Source: Vibrio sp. JPW-9-11-11 (GTDB taxonomy: Bacteria > Pseudomonadota > Gammaproteobacteria > Enterobacterales > Vibrionaceae). Taken from it: a stretch of 64,000 nt of DNA. The notes under the pieces are model-generated. The model was not told the DNA's origin and did no database searches. It saw only the letters and a program-made list of their open reading frames with translations. The stretch's first letter is position 1; each line of letters starts with the position of its first letter. A program made the position numbers and the translations under genes. Of the stretch, positions 1 through 10,453 are shown piece after piece. Location of the stretch: assembly GCF_013369335.1 (NCBI RefSeq), contig NZ_SZQJ01000007.1:186001-250000 (forward strand), given 5' to 3'.

Positions 1-78
1 CCGCAAGCGGCTGATCTAAATACGCTGCTCGGTCACCAAAGTCGCAGCGCTGCTGAACTGCGCGTTCAAGCCCAGTAA
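1..78 (+). CDS. gltB: Glutamate synthase large subunit, C-terminal end (partial)
   Basis: The first 25 codons of the window are open in frame 1 and end in TAA at 76-78. They precede gltD by 21 nt on the same strand, the usual gltB-gltD operon order. Only the last residues are present (ending AELRVQAQ), so the identity rests on context rather than on a domain. In the family, the large subunit carries the glutaminase and the FMN/Fe-S synthase sites and pairs with the FAD-containing small subunit. Confidence 0.75.
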   Translation, partial: PQAADLNTLLGHQSRSAAELRVQAQ

Positions 79-96
79 GTCATGGAGGATGTATAA

Positions 97-1512
<1,416 letters not shown>

Positions 1513-1530
1513 CCGATTCAGCAAAAATAA

Positions 1531-1559
1531 AAAAAGGATCCGCTATTTGGATCCTTTTT
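1531..1559 (+). terminator. Intrinsic terminator after gltD
   Basis: An 11-bp stem (AAAAAGGATCC / GGATCCTTTTT) with a 7-nt loop ends in a T-run, 19 nt after the gltD stop. Confidence 0.9.
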
Positions 1560-1605
1560 CTTTTTAAACCATATAATTAAGTCATTATCTTCGAGGAGTC
1601 ATCAC

Positions 1606-2034
1606 ATGAACAAAGCGCTACTACTCGCCTTTTCTCTCATCACTTTGACCGCCTGTAGCCAAGGAGTGACGACTATGACAGACCGAACCGACGTTCCGTG
1701 CGGTGATAAGCCCAATTGCGTATCGACTCAGGACCAACGTGAAAAGTTTGCTCTTGCGCCTTTCTCTTTGACACCGCAAGCTAATATCGAGTCCATTGAA
1801 CAAGTCGCTTTGCAGCTACCTGGCGCCAAAACTGCTGTCAAAGAAGACGACTATCTAAGAATCGAGTGTACGTCTAAGATCATGCGCTTTGTCGATGATT
1901 TGGAGTTAAGAATCGAAGGCTACAAACTGATTGTTCGATCTGAATCTCGCGTTGGTTATTCTGACTTTGGCGTCAACCGTAAACGTGCTGAACAGCTAAG
2001 AGTGTTATTGCGTGACAATGGTTTGATAGAGTAA
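1606..2034 (+). CDS. DUF1499 family lipoprotein
   Basis: This 142-residue protein starts with a short signal peptide and a lipobox (LTAC, Cys17), so it is predicted to be lipid-anchored in the cell envelope. The rest resembles the DUF1499 family: a conserved NCVSTQ motif near residue 39, followed by a compact alpha/beta domain ending in RKRAEQLR. The family has no established biochemical function, and I do not infer one. AGGAG lies 7 nt upstream of the ATG. The gene is monocistronic, between the gltD terminator and a bidirectional terminator shared with truB. Confidence 0.8.
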   Translation: MNKALLLAFSLITLTACSQGVTTMTDRTDVPCGDKPNCVSTQDQREKFALAPFSLTPQANIESIEQVALQLPGAKTAVKEDDYLRIECTSKIMRFVDDLELRIEGYKLIVRSESRVGYSDFGVNRKRAEQLRVLLRDNGLIE

Positions 2035-2055
2035 CTGTACTCACAGAGCAAAAAT

Positions 2056-2085
2056 AAAAAACCGAAGCTTGTGCTTCGGTTTTTT
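2056..2085. terminator. Bidirectional terminator between DUF1499 gene and truB
   Basis: The stem AACCGAAGC / GCTTCGGTT with a TTGT loop is flanked by an A-run on the left and a T-run on the right, so it can serve both convergent genes. Confidence 0.9.
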
Positions 2086-2091
2086 GATCAA

Positions 2092-3039
2092 TTATTCGGC
2101 TTCGTCACGAAATACCACTAGCCGCTTAGGGGCCACCTTGCCATCGTCATTGACTTCAGCAACACCAATGAAAAGCTTCTCTTCACCTGACGTCATGCGC
2201 AATGGAGTACCTTCAGGCGCGCCAAATACTTGTACTGGCATACCATGCTGCACCAAGTGAGTCAGCTCTGCATTGAGGTTAACTTCCGGCAGATCTTCTA
2301 CTGCAGTATCCATAGGTAGCAATAGCGGATCAAGTAACTCTTTTGGCGCCACCTCATCTCGCTGTGCTTGTTCTAGCAGTTCGGTGAGCTGCTCTAACGT
2401 AACCATCTTTTCATATGGGTACTTAGCCACTCCAGTACGGCGCAGCATAGTCACGTGAGCGCCACAACCGAGCATCTCACCCAAGTCATCGACGATAGTA
2501 CGAATATAAGTACCTTTTGAACAATGTACTTCCATTTCCACTTCATCGCCTTCGAAACGGTGCAGCACAATTTCATACACAGTGATCTTGCGCGATTCAC
2601 GCGGCACTTCGATACCTTTACGCGCATATTCGTACAGCGGCTTGCCTTGGTACTTCAATGCCGAGAACATCGAAGGTATCTGGTCAGATTCACCTCGAAA
2701 CTTATCGATGCACGCTTCAAGTTTCTCAAGGCTCACATCCACAGGGCGAGTCTCAACCACTTGACCATCTGAGTCAGAGGTATCAGTGCGCTCACCCAGT
2801 TTAGCAATGACTCGGTAGCGCTTATCTGAATCCAGTAAGAACTGAGAAAACTTAGTGGCTTCACCAAGACAGATCGGTAGCATGCCCGTCGCGAGAGGAT
2901 CCAGAGCACCGGTATGGCCAGCTTTCTCGGCAAAGTAAATACGTTTTACTTTTTGCAGTGCATCATTCGATGAAATGCCTGTTGGCTTGTCTAAAAGGAC
3001 AACACCATTAATTGGACGACCTTTACGACGACGAGCCAT
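2092..3039 (-). CDS. truB: tRNA pseudouridine(55) synthase
   Basis: The 315-residue protein is TruB, which isomerises U55 to pseudouridine in the T-loop of most tRNAs and acts as an RNA chaperone. The catalytic motif [12 protein letters not shown] holds the nucleophilic Asp47. The N-terminal [13 protein letters not shown] and the C-terminal PUA-like domain (about residues 250-315) are as in E. coli TruB (314 residues). Its start overlaps the rbfA stop by one base (TAATG), so translation is probably coupled. It is the last gene of the secG-rimP-nusA-infB-rbfA-truB series. Unlike the usual enterobacterial arrangement, rpsO does not follow. Confidence 0.97.
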   Translation of the reverse strand: MARRRKGRPINGVVLLDKPTGISSNDALQKVKRIYFAEKAGHTGALDPLATGMLPICLGEATKFSQFLLDSDKRYRVIAKLGERTDTSDSDGQVVETRPVDVSLEKLEACIDKFRGESDQIPSMFSALKYQGKPLYEYARKGIEVPRESRKITVYEIVLHRFEGDEVEMEVHCSKGTYIRTIVDDLGEMLGCGAHVTMLRRTGVAKYPYEKMVTLEQLTELLEQAQRDEVAPKELLDPLLLPMDTAVEDLPEVNLNAELTHLVQHGMPVQVFGAPEGTPLRMTSGEEKLFIGVAEVNDDGKVAPKRLVVFRDEAE

Positions 3040-3446
3040 TACTCTTCACCTGCCTGCTCTTCATCGCGGCCAGCGTCTTGCTGCTTACGTTTATCTTCGC
3101 TGACTACTTCAGAGACCAGGTTCGACATACGCATACCTTCCACTAAGGTGTTGTCGTAGTAGAAACGCACTTCTGGCGTCAGACGTAGACGAATACGCTT
3201 GCCGAGCATCATGCGAATATGAACTTCATGCTCACGCAGTGCTTCAAGACAAGACTCAGGCGTTTGTTCGCCCACACAAAGGAAGGTAACAAATACTTTG
3301 GCGTACGCTAGGTCACGCGACACTTCCACATCAGAAATGGTCACCATACCCAAACGGGAATCGCGTACTTCGCGCTGAAGGATAAGAGCGAGTTCTTTTT
3401 GCAGCTGTTGTGACACTCGCTGCGTGCGGCTAAATTCTTTTGACAT
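3039..3446 (-). CDS. rbfA: 30S ribosome-binding factor
   Basis: RbfA (135 residues from the chosen start) is a single KH-like domain protein that assists late 30S maturation and 16S 5'-end processing and is needed in the cold. The conserved start [14 protein letters not shown] and the core [19 protein letters not shown] identify it. The frame stays open 22 codons upstream, but the ATG at 3446 matches the family N-terminus, so I place the start there; a purine-rich AAGAGA precedes it. The acidic Gln/Glu-rich tail (about residues 115-135) is dispensable in known homologues. It lies between infB and truB in one transcription unit. Confidence 0.95.
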   Translation of the reverse strand: MSKEFSRTQRVSQQLQKELALILQREVRDSRLGMVTISDVEVSRDLAYAKVFVTFLCVGEQTPESCLEALREHEVHIRMMLGKRIRLRLTPEVRFYYDNTLVEGMRMSNLVSEVVSEDKRKQQDAGRDEEQAGEE

Positions 3447-3515
3447 ATCTTTTCTCTTATTAGAAAGAATGGGGGGATGGTCGTAACCAGCCCCCCATGG
3501 CGTATTCAACAACCA

Positions 3516-3554
3516 ATTACAGCTTATCTTAAGAAGATATCGCTTGTAATTTTA
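3516..3554 (-). other. Imperfect hairpin in the infB-rbfA spacer
   Basis: ATTACA and TGTAAT arms, extended by an imperfect GC-TTATCTT / AAGATAT-GC match, form a stem about 17 bp long with bulges in the 113-nt gap between infB and rbfA. There is no T-run in either direction, so it looks like a processing or stability element rather than a terminator. Confidence 0.4.
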
Positions 3555-3559
3555 GTCAA

Positions 3560-6244
3560 TTAGTCAAGAGTACGTTTAATTTCAACGATTTCGAATACTT
3601 CGATTTGGTCACCAACGCGAACATCATTGTAGTTCTTAACGCCGATACCACACTCGTAGCCACTCTTAACTTCTTGAACGTCATCTTTAAAGCGACGTAG
3701 TGATTCTAGCTCACCTTCGTAAATAACAACGTTATCGCGTAGTACGCGGATTGGGTTGCTACGCTTAATCAGACCTTCAGTCACCATACAACCAGCGATT
3801 GCGCCCAGTTTAGGTGACTTAAATACGTCACGCACTTCAGCAAGACCGATGATCTCTTGCTTGAATTCTGGAGCAAGCATACCGCCCATTGCTTGTTTAA
3901 CTTCGTCAATCAATTGGTAAATGATTGAGTAGTAACGTAGATCAACGCTTGCTGTTTCAACTGCACGACGCGCAGAAGCATCAGCACGAACGTTAAAGCC
4001 AAGGATGATAGCGTTAGACGCTTCAGCAAGTACAACGTCAGTTTCAGTAATACCACCGACACCCGAACCTACAATGTTCACTTTCACTTCATCAGTAGAC
4101 AGTTTCAGTAGAGAGTCAGAGATCGCTTCCACAGAACCTTGTACGTCAGCTTTTAGTACTACGTTTAGTTCTGCCACTTCACCAGCAGTCATGTTAGAGA
4201 ACATGTTCTCTAGTTTAGATTTCTGCTGACGAGCAAGCTTCACTTCACGGAACTTACCTGCACGGTAGTTAGCCACTTCACGCGCTTTACGCTCATCACG
4301 CACAACAGTCGCTTCATCACCTGATGAAGGCACACCAGAAAGACCTAAGATCTCGACTGGAATCGAAGGACCCGCTTCGGTGATCTCTTTACCTAGTTCA
4401 TCACGCATGGCACGAACACGGCCGTACTCTTGACCACAAAGAACGATATCGCCTTTGTTAAGTGTACCGGATTGAACAAGTACGGTAGCAACTGGACCAC
4501 GACCTTTATCGAGACGAGATTCAACAACCACACCAGACGCCATGCCCTCTTTCACAGCTGTAAGCTCTAGAACTTCAGATTGAAGAAGGATTGCTTCTAG
4601 AAGACCGTCGATGTTTGTACCCTGTTTTGCAGAGATGTGAACGAACATGTTCTCACCGCCCCACTCTTCAGGAATAACGTCGTACTGAGCCAGCTCGTTC
4701 TTAACGTTATCTGGGTTCGCGTCTTCTTTATCGATCTTGTTCACAGCAACAATCAGAGGCACACCGGCCGCTTTAGCGTGCTGGATAGCTTCAACCGTTT
4801 GTGGCATTACGCCATCATCAGCTGCAACAACAAGAACAACGATATCTGTCGCTTGAGCACCACGGGCACGCATTGCGGTAAATGCCGCGTGTCCAGGAGT
4901 ATCAAGGAAGGTAATCATACCGTTGTCAGTTTCTACGTGGTATGCACCGATATGCTGGGTAATACCCCCTGCTTCACCTGATGCAACGTGTGTACGACGA
5001 ATGTAATCCAGAGTCGATGTTTTACCGTGGTCAACGTGGCCCATGATGGTCACAACTGGAGCACGAGGCGCAGCTTCCGCGTTGTTGTCGCGGTCTTGCA
5101 TTACCGCTTCTTCCAGCTCGTTCTCCTTGCGGATGATCACTTTGTGACCCATCTCTTCAGCAACAAGCTGCGCGGTTTCTTGGTCGATGACTTGGTTGAT
5201 CGTCGCCATAGCGCCCATCTTCATCATGACCTTAATCACTTCTGTCGCTTTCACTGACATCTTGTTAGCTAGCTCAGAAACCACGATAGTTTCGCCAACG
5301 ACTACGTCTGCTTTAGCAACCGTCGCTGTTTTATCAAAACCTTGCTGCATTGATGCTGGTTTAGCTAGGCGACCTTTACGGCCTCTGCCACCACGTTGGT
5401 TACGACCAGCACGACCTTGGTCATCGTTGTTAGACGATTTTTTCTTCTTCTTACGACGACCGCCTTCTTCTTTACGATCTTCAGCATCTTCAGCTTCACG
5501 CGCGTAAGTAGAAGTTGTAACGTGATAGTCAGAGTTTTCTAGCTCTTTTTTCTTCTGCTCTTCTGCAGACCAACGAGCTTCGTTCTCTTCAGCAAGTTTA
5601 CGCGCTTCTTCAACAAGCTTAGCCGCTTCTTGTTCTGCTTTGCGTTGTGCTTCTTCTTCCTGACGACGCTTCAACTCGTCAGCTTCTTTCTTCGCTTGAG
5701 TATTTACGTCTGCGTTTTGTGCATTCATCTCTTTCTTAGCCTTATCAGCTTGTACGCGTTTGGCCTTCTCTTCAGCTTCGCGTTTTGCATCCGCTTCTCG
5801 CTTCGCTTTTTCTTCGGCCTCGCGTTGTGCTTTCTCTGCAGCCTCGCGTTTCGCTTGCTCTTCAGCTTCACGCTTCGCAAGCTCTTCAGCTTCACGCTTT
5901 GCTGCTTCCTCAGCCTCACGTTTTGCGTCGTCTTCGATAATGCTGCGCTTCACATAAGTGCGCTTTTTGCGTACTTCTACTTGAACATCCTTACTCTTGC
6001 CACCACCCGCGTTAACGCTAAGAGTGCTGCGAGTTTTACGCTGCAGAGTCAAACGAGTTGGCTCAGCGTCACCCGAGGTGTCGCCGTGCTCTTTTTTAAG
6101 GTGCGTCAATAGTTTCTGCTTTTCTTCATCAGAAACTTGATCACCACTCGCTTTCTTCATACCAGCGTCAGCAAGTTGTTCAATTAAGCGGTCCACTGGC
6201 GTGCCAATTTCTTCACTCAGTGCCTTAACAGTAATTTGTGTCAT
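3560..6244 (-). CDS. infB: Translation initiation factor IF-2
   Basis: IF-2 (894 residues) is the GTPase that brings fMet-tRNA to the 30S subunit and promotes subunit joining. It has an N-terminal IF2_N domain (about 1-50), a long charged region with KREAEE-type octad repeats (107-163), a second IF2_N-like domain near 315-370, the GTPase domain with G1 GHVDHGKT at 402-409, G3 DTPGHA and G4 NKID, and C-terminal domains ending [19 protein letters not shown] before the ATG is a strong ribosome site. The gene sits 21 nt after nusA. Other bacteria make shorter IF-2 forms from internal starts; I could not confirm one here. Confidence 0.98.
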   Translation of the reverse strand: MTQITVKALSEEIGTPVDRLIEQLADAGMKKASGDQVSDEEKQKLLTHLKKEHGDTSGDAEPTRLTLQRKTRSTLSVNAGGGKSKDVQVEVRKKRTYVKRSIIEDDAKREAEEAAKREAEELAKREAEEQAKREAAEKAQREAEEKAKREADAKREAEEKAKRVQADKAKKEMNAQNADVNTQAKKEADELKRRQEEEAQRKAEQEAAKLVEEARKLAEENEARWSAEEQKKKELENSDYHVTTSTYAREAEDAEDRKEEGGRRKKKKKSSNNDDQGRAGRNQRGGRGRKGRLAKPASMQQGFDKTATVAKADVVVGETIVVSELANKMSVKATEVIKVMMKMGAMATINQVIDQETAQLVAEEMGHKVIIRKENELEEAVMQDRDNNAEAAPRAPVVTIMGHVDHGKTSTLDYIRRTHVASGEAGGITQHIGAYHVETDNGMITFLDTPGHAAFTAMRARGAQATDIVVLVVAADDGVMPQTVEAIQHAKAAGVPLIVAVNKIDKEDANPDNVKNELAQYDVIPEEWGGENMFVHISAKQGTNIDGLLEAILLQSEVLELTAVKEGMASGVVVESRLDKGRGPVATVLVQSGTLNKGDIVLCGQEYGRVRAMRDELGKEITEAGPSIPVEILGLSGVPSSGDEATVVRDERKAREVANYRAGKFREVKLARQQKSKLENMFSNMTAGEVAELNVVLKADVQGSVEAISDSLLKLSTDEVKVNIVGSGVGGITETDVVLAEASNAIILGFNVRADASARRAVETASVDLRYYSIIYQLIDEVKQAMGGMLAPEFKQEIIGLAEVRDVFKSPKLGAIAGCMVTEGLIKRSNPIRVLRDNVVIYEGELESLRRFKDDVQEVKSGYECGIGVKNYNDVRVGDQIEVFEIVEIKRTLD
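5756..5926 (-). repeat. Octad repeat tract inside infB
   Basis: Codons 107-163 of infB encode about seven tandem units of the KREAEExA type, each roughly 24 bases, with two shortened units. The DNA repeat is degenerate but obvious (forms of TCAGCTTCACGCTT on the plus strand). It codes for a highly charged, probably single-helix or coiled linker between the N-terminal and GTPase parts. Confidence 0.85.
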
Positions 6245-6265
6245 GCCGCTTCCTCCCTTGCTGAA

Positions 6266-7753
6266 TTATGCGTCTTCACCGAACCAACAAATATTACGAG
6301 CCGCCATGATTAGCTCACCCGCACGCTCTTCGGTCAGACCTTCAATGCCTTCTAAATCATCAATACCCTGGTCAGCCAGATCTTCGAGTGTCGCAACACC
6401 TTTCGCTGCCAGTTTAAATGCCATCTCACGCTCTAGACCTTCTAGGCCCAGTAAATCTTCTGCTGGCTCGACGCCTTCGAAAGACTCTTCTTGTGCTAGC
6501 GCCAGAGTGGTCAATGCGTTCTTCGCACGATTACGTAGTTCTTCGACGAGATCTTCGTCTAAGCCATCAACTTCAAGCAACTCGTTAACTGGAACATACG
6601 CCACTTCTTCTAGTGTTGAGAAGCCTTCTTCAACCAATAGCTGAGCAAAGTCTTCTTCAATGTCTAGGTGCTTCATGAAGTTTTCAATCGCCGCTTGAGA
6701 CTCTTCAGCGTGCTTATTCTGCAGGTCTTCCACAGTCATTACGTTTAGTTCCCAACCAGTCAGTTGAGAGGCAAGACGTACGTTTTGGCCGTTACGACCA
6801 ATTGCTTGTGCAAGATTGTCTGCTTCTACTGCAATGTCCATCGAGTTAGCGTCTTCATCGACAATGATAGAAGCCACATCTGCTGGAGCCATAGCGTTGA
6901 TAACAAACTGAGCTGGGTTATCGTCCCAAAGCACGATATCGATACGCTCGCCACCAAGCTCGCCAGAAACAGCCTGTACACGTGCACCACGCATACCCAC
7001 ACACGCACCCACAGGGTCGATACGTTTGTCGTTGGTTTTCACTGCGATTTTCGCACGTGAGCCAGGATCGCGCGCCGCGCCCTTAAGCTCAATGATCTCT
7101 TCAGCGATTTCAGGCACTTCGACACGGAACAGCTCAGCAAGCATTTCTGGCTTAGAGCGAGTAATGAATAGCTGGAAACCACGCGCTTCTGGCGCTACTT
7201 TGTACAGTAGACCACGCACACGGTCACCTGGACGGAAGTTTTCACGAGGAAGTTGGTCGTCGCGAAGGATAACCGCTTCAGCGTTGTTACCTAGGTCAAG
7301 AACCACGGTTTCACGGTTTACTTTCTTCACCACGCCAGTAACCAGTTCACCTTCGTTATCGATGAACTGCTCAACGATCTGTGCACGCTCTGCTTCACGT
7401 ACTTTTTGCACGATAACTTGCTTAGCGGTTTGAGTAGTGATGCGGTCAAACGTTACAGACTCAATGTCATCTTCAACGTAATCGCCAAGCTGGATGTCAG
7501 CGTCTTCAAATTGCGCGGCTTCGATTGAAATCTCTTTGGTTGGATGTTCAACGTTTTCTACCACTAACCAGCGACGGAAAGTGTCGAACTCACCCGTTTT
7601 ACGGTCAATTTCAACACGAACATCAATTTCCATTTCGTGTTTCTTTTTAGTAGAAGTTGCCAGAGCAATTTCAAGGGCTTCAAAGATGCGCTCACGAGGT
7701 ACCGCTTTCTCGTTCGATACCGCTTCTACTACCGCTAAAATTTCTTTACTCAT
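6266..7753 (-). CDS. nusA: Transcription termination/antitermination factor NusA
   Basis: NusA (495 residues) binds RNA polymerase and modulates pausing, intrinsic termination and antitermination. Domains visible in order are the N-terminal polymerase-binding domain (1-about 130), S1 (about 135-200, [11 protein letters not shown]), two KH domains (about 200-345, including [14 protein letters not shown] and [12 protein letters not shown]), and two acidic helix-hairpin repeats at the C-terminus (about 360-495) that contact the alpha-CTD in E. coli. Length equals the E. coli protein. AGAGG precedes the ATG. It follows rimP by 24 nt and precedes infB by 21 nt. Two terminators upstream of rimP may be the targets of NusA autoregulation (inference). 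Confidence 0.98.
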   Translation of the reverse strand: MSKEILAVVEAVSNEKAVPRERIFEALEIALATSTKKKHEMEIDVRVEIDRKTGEFDTFRRWLVVENVEHPTKEISIEAAQFEDADIQLGDYVEDDIESVTFDRITTQTAKQVIVQKVREAERAQIVEQFIDNEGELVTGVVKKVNRETVVLDLGNNAEAVILRDDQLPRENFRPGDRVRGLLYKVAPEARGFQLFITRSKPEMLAELFRVEVPEIAEEIIELKGAARDPGSRAKIAVKTNDKRIDPVGACVGMRGARVQAVSGELGGERIDIVLWDDNPAQFVINAMAPADVASIIVDEDANSMDIAVEADNLAQAIGRNGQNVRLASQLTGWELNVMTVEDLQNKHAEESQAAIENFMKHLDIEEDFAQLLVEEGFSTLEEVAYVPVNELLEVDGLDEDLVEELRNRAKNALTTLALAQEESFEGVEPAEDLLGLEGLEREMAFKLAAKGVATLEDLADQGIDDLEGIEGLTEERAGELIMAARNICWFGEDA

Positions 7754-7777
7754 TTTAAATAGCCTCTAAGACTTTAA

Positions 7778-8233
7778 TTAAAATTTAGGGATCAGGTTAG
7801 CTTTTGAAATGTTGCTTAGGGCAAACTCTTCTTGGTTACCGTCAACGGTAACTGAGATGGTTTCACCATCGACAGAGTGGATAACACCTTTCCACTTACG
7901 ACGGTTACCCACAGCCATTTTCAAAACGAGACTTACCTCGTGACCAATAAATTGTTCATAATGTGCTGCTTTGAAAAGTGGTCGTTCTAGACCTGGAGAA
8001 GACACTTCAAGGTTGTAAGCCACCGTGATTGGATCTTCAACGTCCATAACCGCGCTCACTTGGCGGCTAACTTCAGCACAATCTTCGACGTTAATACCGT
8101 TTTCATGATCGATAAAAATACGTAACGTTGAATGCTCGCCTGCGCGAATAAATTCTAATCCAACTAACTCATAACCTGATGCTGCTACCGGAGCTTCAAG
8201 CATTTCAGTAAGTTGTCTTTCTAAACCAGTCAT
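7778..8233 (-). CDS. rimP: Ribosome maturation factor RimP
   Basis: RimP (151 residues) is a two-domain cytoplasmic factor required for efficient 30S assembly. The N-terminal domain contains [23 protein letters not shown] and EDCAEVSRQ; the SH3-like C-terminal domain contains [11 protein letters not shown] followed by [16 protein letters not shown]. Length matches the family. The start is fixed by TGGAG 8-9 nt upstream. An intrinsic terminator ends only about 18 nt before the start codon and another lies about 90 nt upstream, so the gene is expressed by read-through from the tRNA genes or by a promoter I did not identify between them. Confidence 0.95.
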   Translation of the reverse strand: MTGLERQLTEMLEAPVAASGYELVGLEFIRAGEHSTLRIFIDHENGINVEDCAEVSRQVSAVMDVEDPITVAYNLEVSSPGLERPLFKAAHYEQFIGHEVSLVLKMAVGNRRKWKGVIHSVDGETISVTVDGNQEEFALSNISKANLIPKF

Positions 8234-8251
8234 TTAAACCACTCCAGAAAC

Positions 8252-8271
8252 AAAAAAAGGGCTCAGAGCCC
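8252..8271 (-). terminator. Short intrinsic terminator just before rimP
   Basis: Read on the minus strand, GGGCT-CTG-AGCCC is followed by seven T residues. The T-run ends about 8 nt before the GGAG ribosome site of rimP. Its position in the leader suggests attenuation rather than a gene end. Confidence 0.65.
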
Positions 8272-8320
8272 AATTTAAATTCCAAGCAAAGCTCTAAATT
8301 TCCGTTGAAGAAATTTAGAT

Positions 8321-8354
8321 AACAAAAAACCCCGAAAAGTCGGGGTTTTTTGTT
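8321..8354. terminator. Strong terminator between tRNA-fMet and rimP
   Basis: A perfect 15-bp stem (AACAAAAAACCCCGA / TCGGGGTTTTTTGTT) with a 4-nt loop has T-runs on both strands. It lies about 87 nt downstream of tRNA-fMet in the direction of transcription and is the first of two terminators ahead of rimP. Confidence 0.88.
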
Positions 8355-8440
8355 GCTGGACCCTGATATGTTAAGTGATATCGTTGCCACTTAACTCGCA
8401 GTAGCGTTACTGCGCAAACTTGTCCGAATCCTTAGAGGAT

Positions 8441-8517
<77 letters not shown>

Positions 8518-8573
8518 TCCGACTTGTCGAGCATTATACGCTCTCCAAGGTGTTTTACAAGTTTGTAAATCAA

Positions 8574-8657
8574 TGGTGCCGAGAGAGGGACTCGAACCCT
8601 CACACCAAAGGCACTAGCACCTCATGCTAGCGTGTCTACCAATTTCACCATCTCGGC
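8574..8657 (-). tRNA. tRNA-Leu (anticodon GAG)
   Basis: The 84-nt minus-strand class II tRNA begins GCCGAGA and ends TCTCGGCACCA. The anticodon stem CTAGCAT-GAG-GTGCTAG gives GAG; a short variable arm and a GGTTCGAGTCC T-loop follow. The CCA is encoded. It follows secG by 28 nt with no terminator, as in the secG-leuU arrangement of E. coli. Confidence 0.96.
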
Positions 8658-8685
8658 AGCTAAATCTATTCAGCTAGAATCTAGC

Positions 8686-9018
8686 TTATTGAGGAATTTC
8701 GTCGCCTTGAGGGGCTGGAACTTCACTCGCATCATCAGCTTGTTGGATGACTTGACCTTGAGTCGGGTCAATCCACTGAGATTCAGTTTTGTGTGTAGAC
8801 ATGTTGCCTAACACTAAGCTGATGATAAAAAATACTGTTGCAAAAATTGCAGTCATTCGGGTTAGGAAGTTACCTGAGCCGCTTGCGCCAAACACTGTGT
8901 TTGATGCGCCAGCACCGAATGAGGCTCCCATATCTGCGCCTTTACCTTGTTGAATCAGCACGAGGCCGATTACACCAACCGCTGCCAACAGGTAAATCAC
9001 AAGTAGAACTGTAAACAT
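8686..9018 (-). CDS. secG: Preprotein translocase subunit SecG
   Basis: SecG (110 residues) is the small inner-membrane subunit of the SecYEG channel. Two membrane helices (about 2-24 and 50-70) flank the conserved cytoplasmic [20 protein letters not shown] stretch. A GTG three codons upstream is in frame, but AGGTGG sits about 5 nt before the ATG at 9018 and overlaps that GTG, so I start at 9018. No terminator separates secG from the two tRNA genes, so the promoter upstream of secG probably drives secG, both tRNAs and, after read-through, rimP-nusA-infB. Confidence 0.95.
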   Translation of the reverse strand: MFTVLLVIYLLAAVGVIGLVLIQQGKGADMGASFGAGASNTVFGASGSGNFLTRMTAIFATVFFIISLVLGNMSTHKTESQWIDPTQGQVIQQADDASEVPAPQGDEIPQ

Positions 9019-9122
9019 GATTTCCACCTATGTTCCAAATTGTTGAGCCAGCGCCGCTCGATAACTTAGTTTTAATAAGCTTTCAGAACAAGGCTAGCGA
9101 CCTCCTCTCCGAAGGCCGAGCA

Positions 9123-9151
9123 ATACTAACCAAACACGATTGCACTGACAA
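9123..9151 (-). promoter_or_regulatory. Predicted sigma-70 promoter of secG
   Basis: On the minus strand, TTGTCA (-35) and TAGTAT (-10) are separated by exactly 17 nt, about 105 nt upstream of the secG ATG and downstream of the terminator of the preceding gene. It is the best promoter in the gap. Confidence 0.7.
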
Positions 9152-9193
9152 GGGGATTTTTGCAAAAAAGTTCGACTTGAGTATCGAACGGTC

Positions 9194-9233
9194 AAAAAAA
9201 GGACAAAAACAGACAGTTATTACTGTTTTGTCC
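9194..9233 (-). terminator. Terminator after the YhbS-like acetyltransferase gene
   Basis: On the minus strand, GGACAAAACAG pairs with CTGTTTTTGTCC around a short loop and is followed by seven T residues, 9 nt past the gene stop. Confidence 0.8.
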
Positions 9234-9242
9234 TTGTGCTGT

Positions 9243-9746
9243 CTAAAGTGCGTTGAACTCTTCACTGTATTCAATACAACCAGAACGCCCTGAGAATTCC
9301 CCTTCAACTAAAGGTAAAACTTGAAATACACCGAGAGGTACGTCCCATTGGCAATCAAACTGATACTGTTCACTCGAGACAAAGCCAAAACGCGAATAGT
9401 AGTTAGGGTCACCAAGAACGACGCAAGCTGGATAGTCAAACTCCAGCAAAGAGGTTAACCCCTCTTTGACCAACTGCGCACCGATACCTTGTTGACGATA
9501 ATCGGGGTGAACCGCTAAAGGAGCGAGCCCTTGCCAGTTAAAATCTTCTCCTGCCAAGGTCACAGGGGTAAACAGCAAGTGCCCGATCACTTCTCCCTCA
9601 TCGTTGCACGCCACTAGTGATAGGGTTCGGCGCCCATTCTCTCTCAATCGCATCACTAAATCGGCTTCCGCCGGTGTTTTAAACGCAAGCTTTAACAATC
9701 GGTCGATAGCCAGTATGTCTGCCGGAGCTTCAGTTCGAATAAGCAT
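9243..9746 (-). CDS. GNAT family N-acetyltransferase (YhbS-like)
   Basis: The 167-residue protein is a GNAT acetyltransferase resembling E. coli YhbS. The acetyl-CoA-binding motif A (LAPLAVHPDYRQQGIGAQLV, about residues 75-95) and motif B (YYSRFGFVSSEQYQF) are intact. YhbS-type proteins lie next to yhbT (ubiT) in enterobacteria, and the same adjacency is seen here. The substrate cannot be read from sequence. Its ATG is 17 nt inside the end of ubiT with AGAGGTG just upstream, so the two genes are probably translated from one message and coupled. A terminator follows it. Confidence 0.88.
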   Translation of the reverse strand: MLIRTEAPADILAIDRLLKLAFKTPAEADLVMRLRENGRRTLSLVACNDEGEVIGHLLFTPVTLAGEDFNWQGLAPLAVHPDYRQQGIGAQLVKEGLTSLLEFDYPACVVLGDPNYYSRFGFVSSEQYQFDCQWDVPLGVFQVLPLVEGEFSGRSGCIEYSEEFNAL

Positions 9747-10257
9747 TAATCACCTCTTTTTGTGGTTGCGGCGATTGTAAGCCTTTTTGCACAAAATCGG
9801 CTAGCTGATTTAATAAAGTTTGCAGCGGCTTGGGTAGCAACTCTAAATCGACGCTATCCATTAAGTTTTTCACTTCTAAACCCAATTCAGTATCGCCTTC
9901 GATGGTAAGGCGACGTTGAAAAAATAGCGTATCAGGATCTTCTTTTCGGCCTGCAATTAATACCAAATCGTTTAAATAGCCGCTAAATAAGACATCTTCT
10001 TGCACCGGATGATCAGCAACCACTAGTTGCTCGTCTTGATAACTTATCAACCAGCTCAACTGTAAATCTTTCACTTCCACTTTTAACCATTTGTCTTCGA
10101 GGAACTCAAAGTCACCGTCTTCCAGCGCCTCTTTAAACACCATTTTTAGTGCCTCTAGTAAGGCTTTTTTTTGTACAGATTGTGGTAATAAGTGGACTGG
10201 AGATCGCAAAATTGATGCGGCATTTTGAACTAGTTGAGTGCGAATCTTGTTAATCAC
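9730..10257 (-). CDS. ubiT: Ubiquinone biosynthesis accessory factor UbiT (SCP2 lipid-carrier domain)
   Basis: The 175-residue protein contains an SCP2-like lipid-binding domain (about 30-150). The run DPDTLFFQRRLTIEGDTELG is the strongest family signature. UbiT is needed, with UbiU and UbiV, for oxygen-independent ubiquinone synthesis, where it is thought to present prenylated intermediates. The start is a GTG; its first residues MINKIRTQLV align with the family N-terminus MLDKLRSRIV (from memory of E. coli). It is divergent from rocS and then ubiUV. An FNR-type site lies upstream at 10322-10335. The yhbS-like gene follows in the same operon. Confidence 0.93.
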   Translation of the reverse strand: MINKIRTQLVQNAASILRSPVHLLPQSVQKKALLEALKMVFKEALEDGDFEFLEDKWLKVEVKDLQLSWLISYQDEQLVVADHPVQEDVLFSGYLNDLVLIAGRKEDPDTLFFQRRLTIEGDTELGLEVKNLMDSVDLELLPKPLQTLLNQLADFVQKGLQSPQPQKEVINAYSN

Positions 10258-10293
10258 GCGAATTATCCGTTACTTTGTGGGTTATATGGGCTC

Positions 10294-10335
10294 ATCATAG
10301 AGCATGTTTTATCGGCGATTCCTGTCATTTATCAA
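10294..10335 (-). promoter_or_regulatory. Candidate FNR-dependent class II promoter of ubiT
   Basis: On the minus strand, TTGAT-AAAT-GACAG (10322-10335) matches one half of the FNR consensus TTGAT-N4-ATCAA perfectly and the other half weakly. A -10 element TATGAT (10294-10299) predicts a start near 10287, placing the site centre at -41.5, the class II FNR position. ubiU has the same imperfect box and spacing. Confidence 0.6.
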
Positions 10336-10453
10336 AAAAAAGACATCTGCTCTTAGCGCTTTAAACTCGGGGCAAGGACAGTTATAGTTATCTAATCGCT
10401 CGCAAACTTTCGTGATATGAATATTTTGCTCTTTGGAGAGTCGGACCGCCTTG

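Noticed and set aside
4637..5257. Two further plus-strand open frames within infB
   Set aside because: They run opposite the conserved GTPase domain and have no recognisable domain or ribosome site.
5630..6112. A 160-codon open frame on the plus strand across infB
   Set aside because: It lies opposite the charged repeat tract, whose biased codons keep the other strand open; its translation is low-complexity (F, L, C, S rich) with no domain.
9030..9307. Open frames on both strands in the secG to acetyltransferase gap
   Set aside because: They cover a predicted promoter and terminator, have no ribosome site and no domain similarity that I can see.
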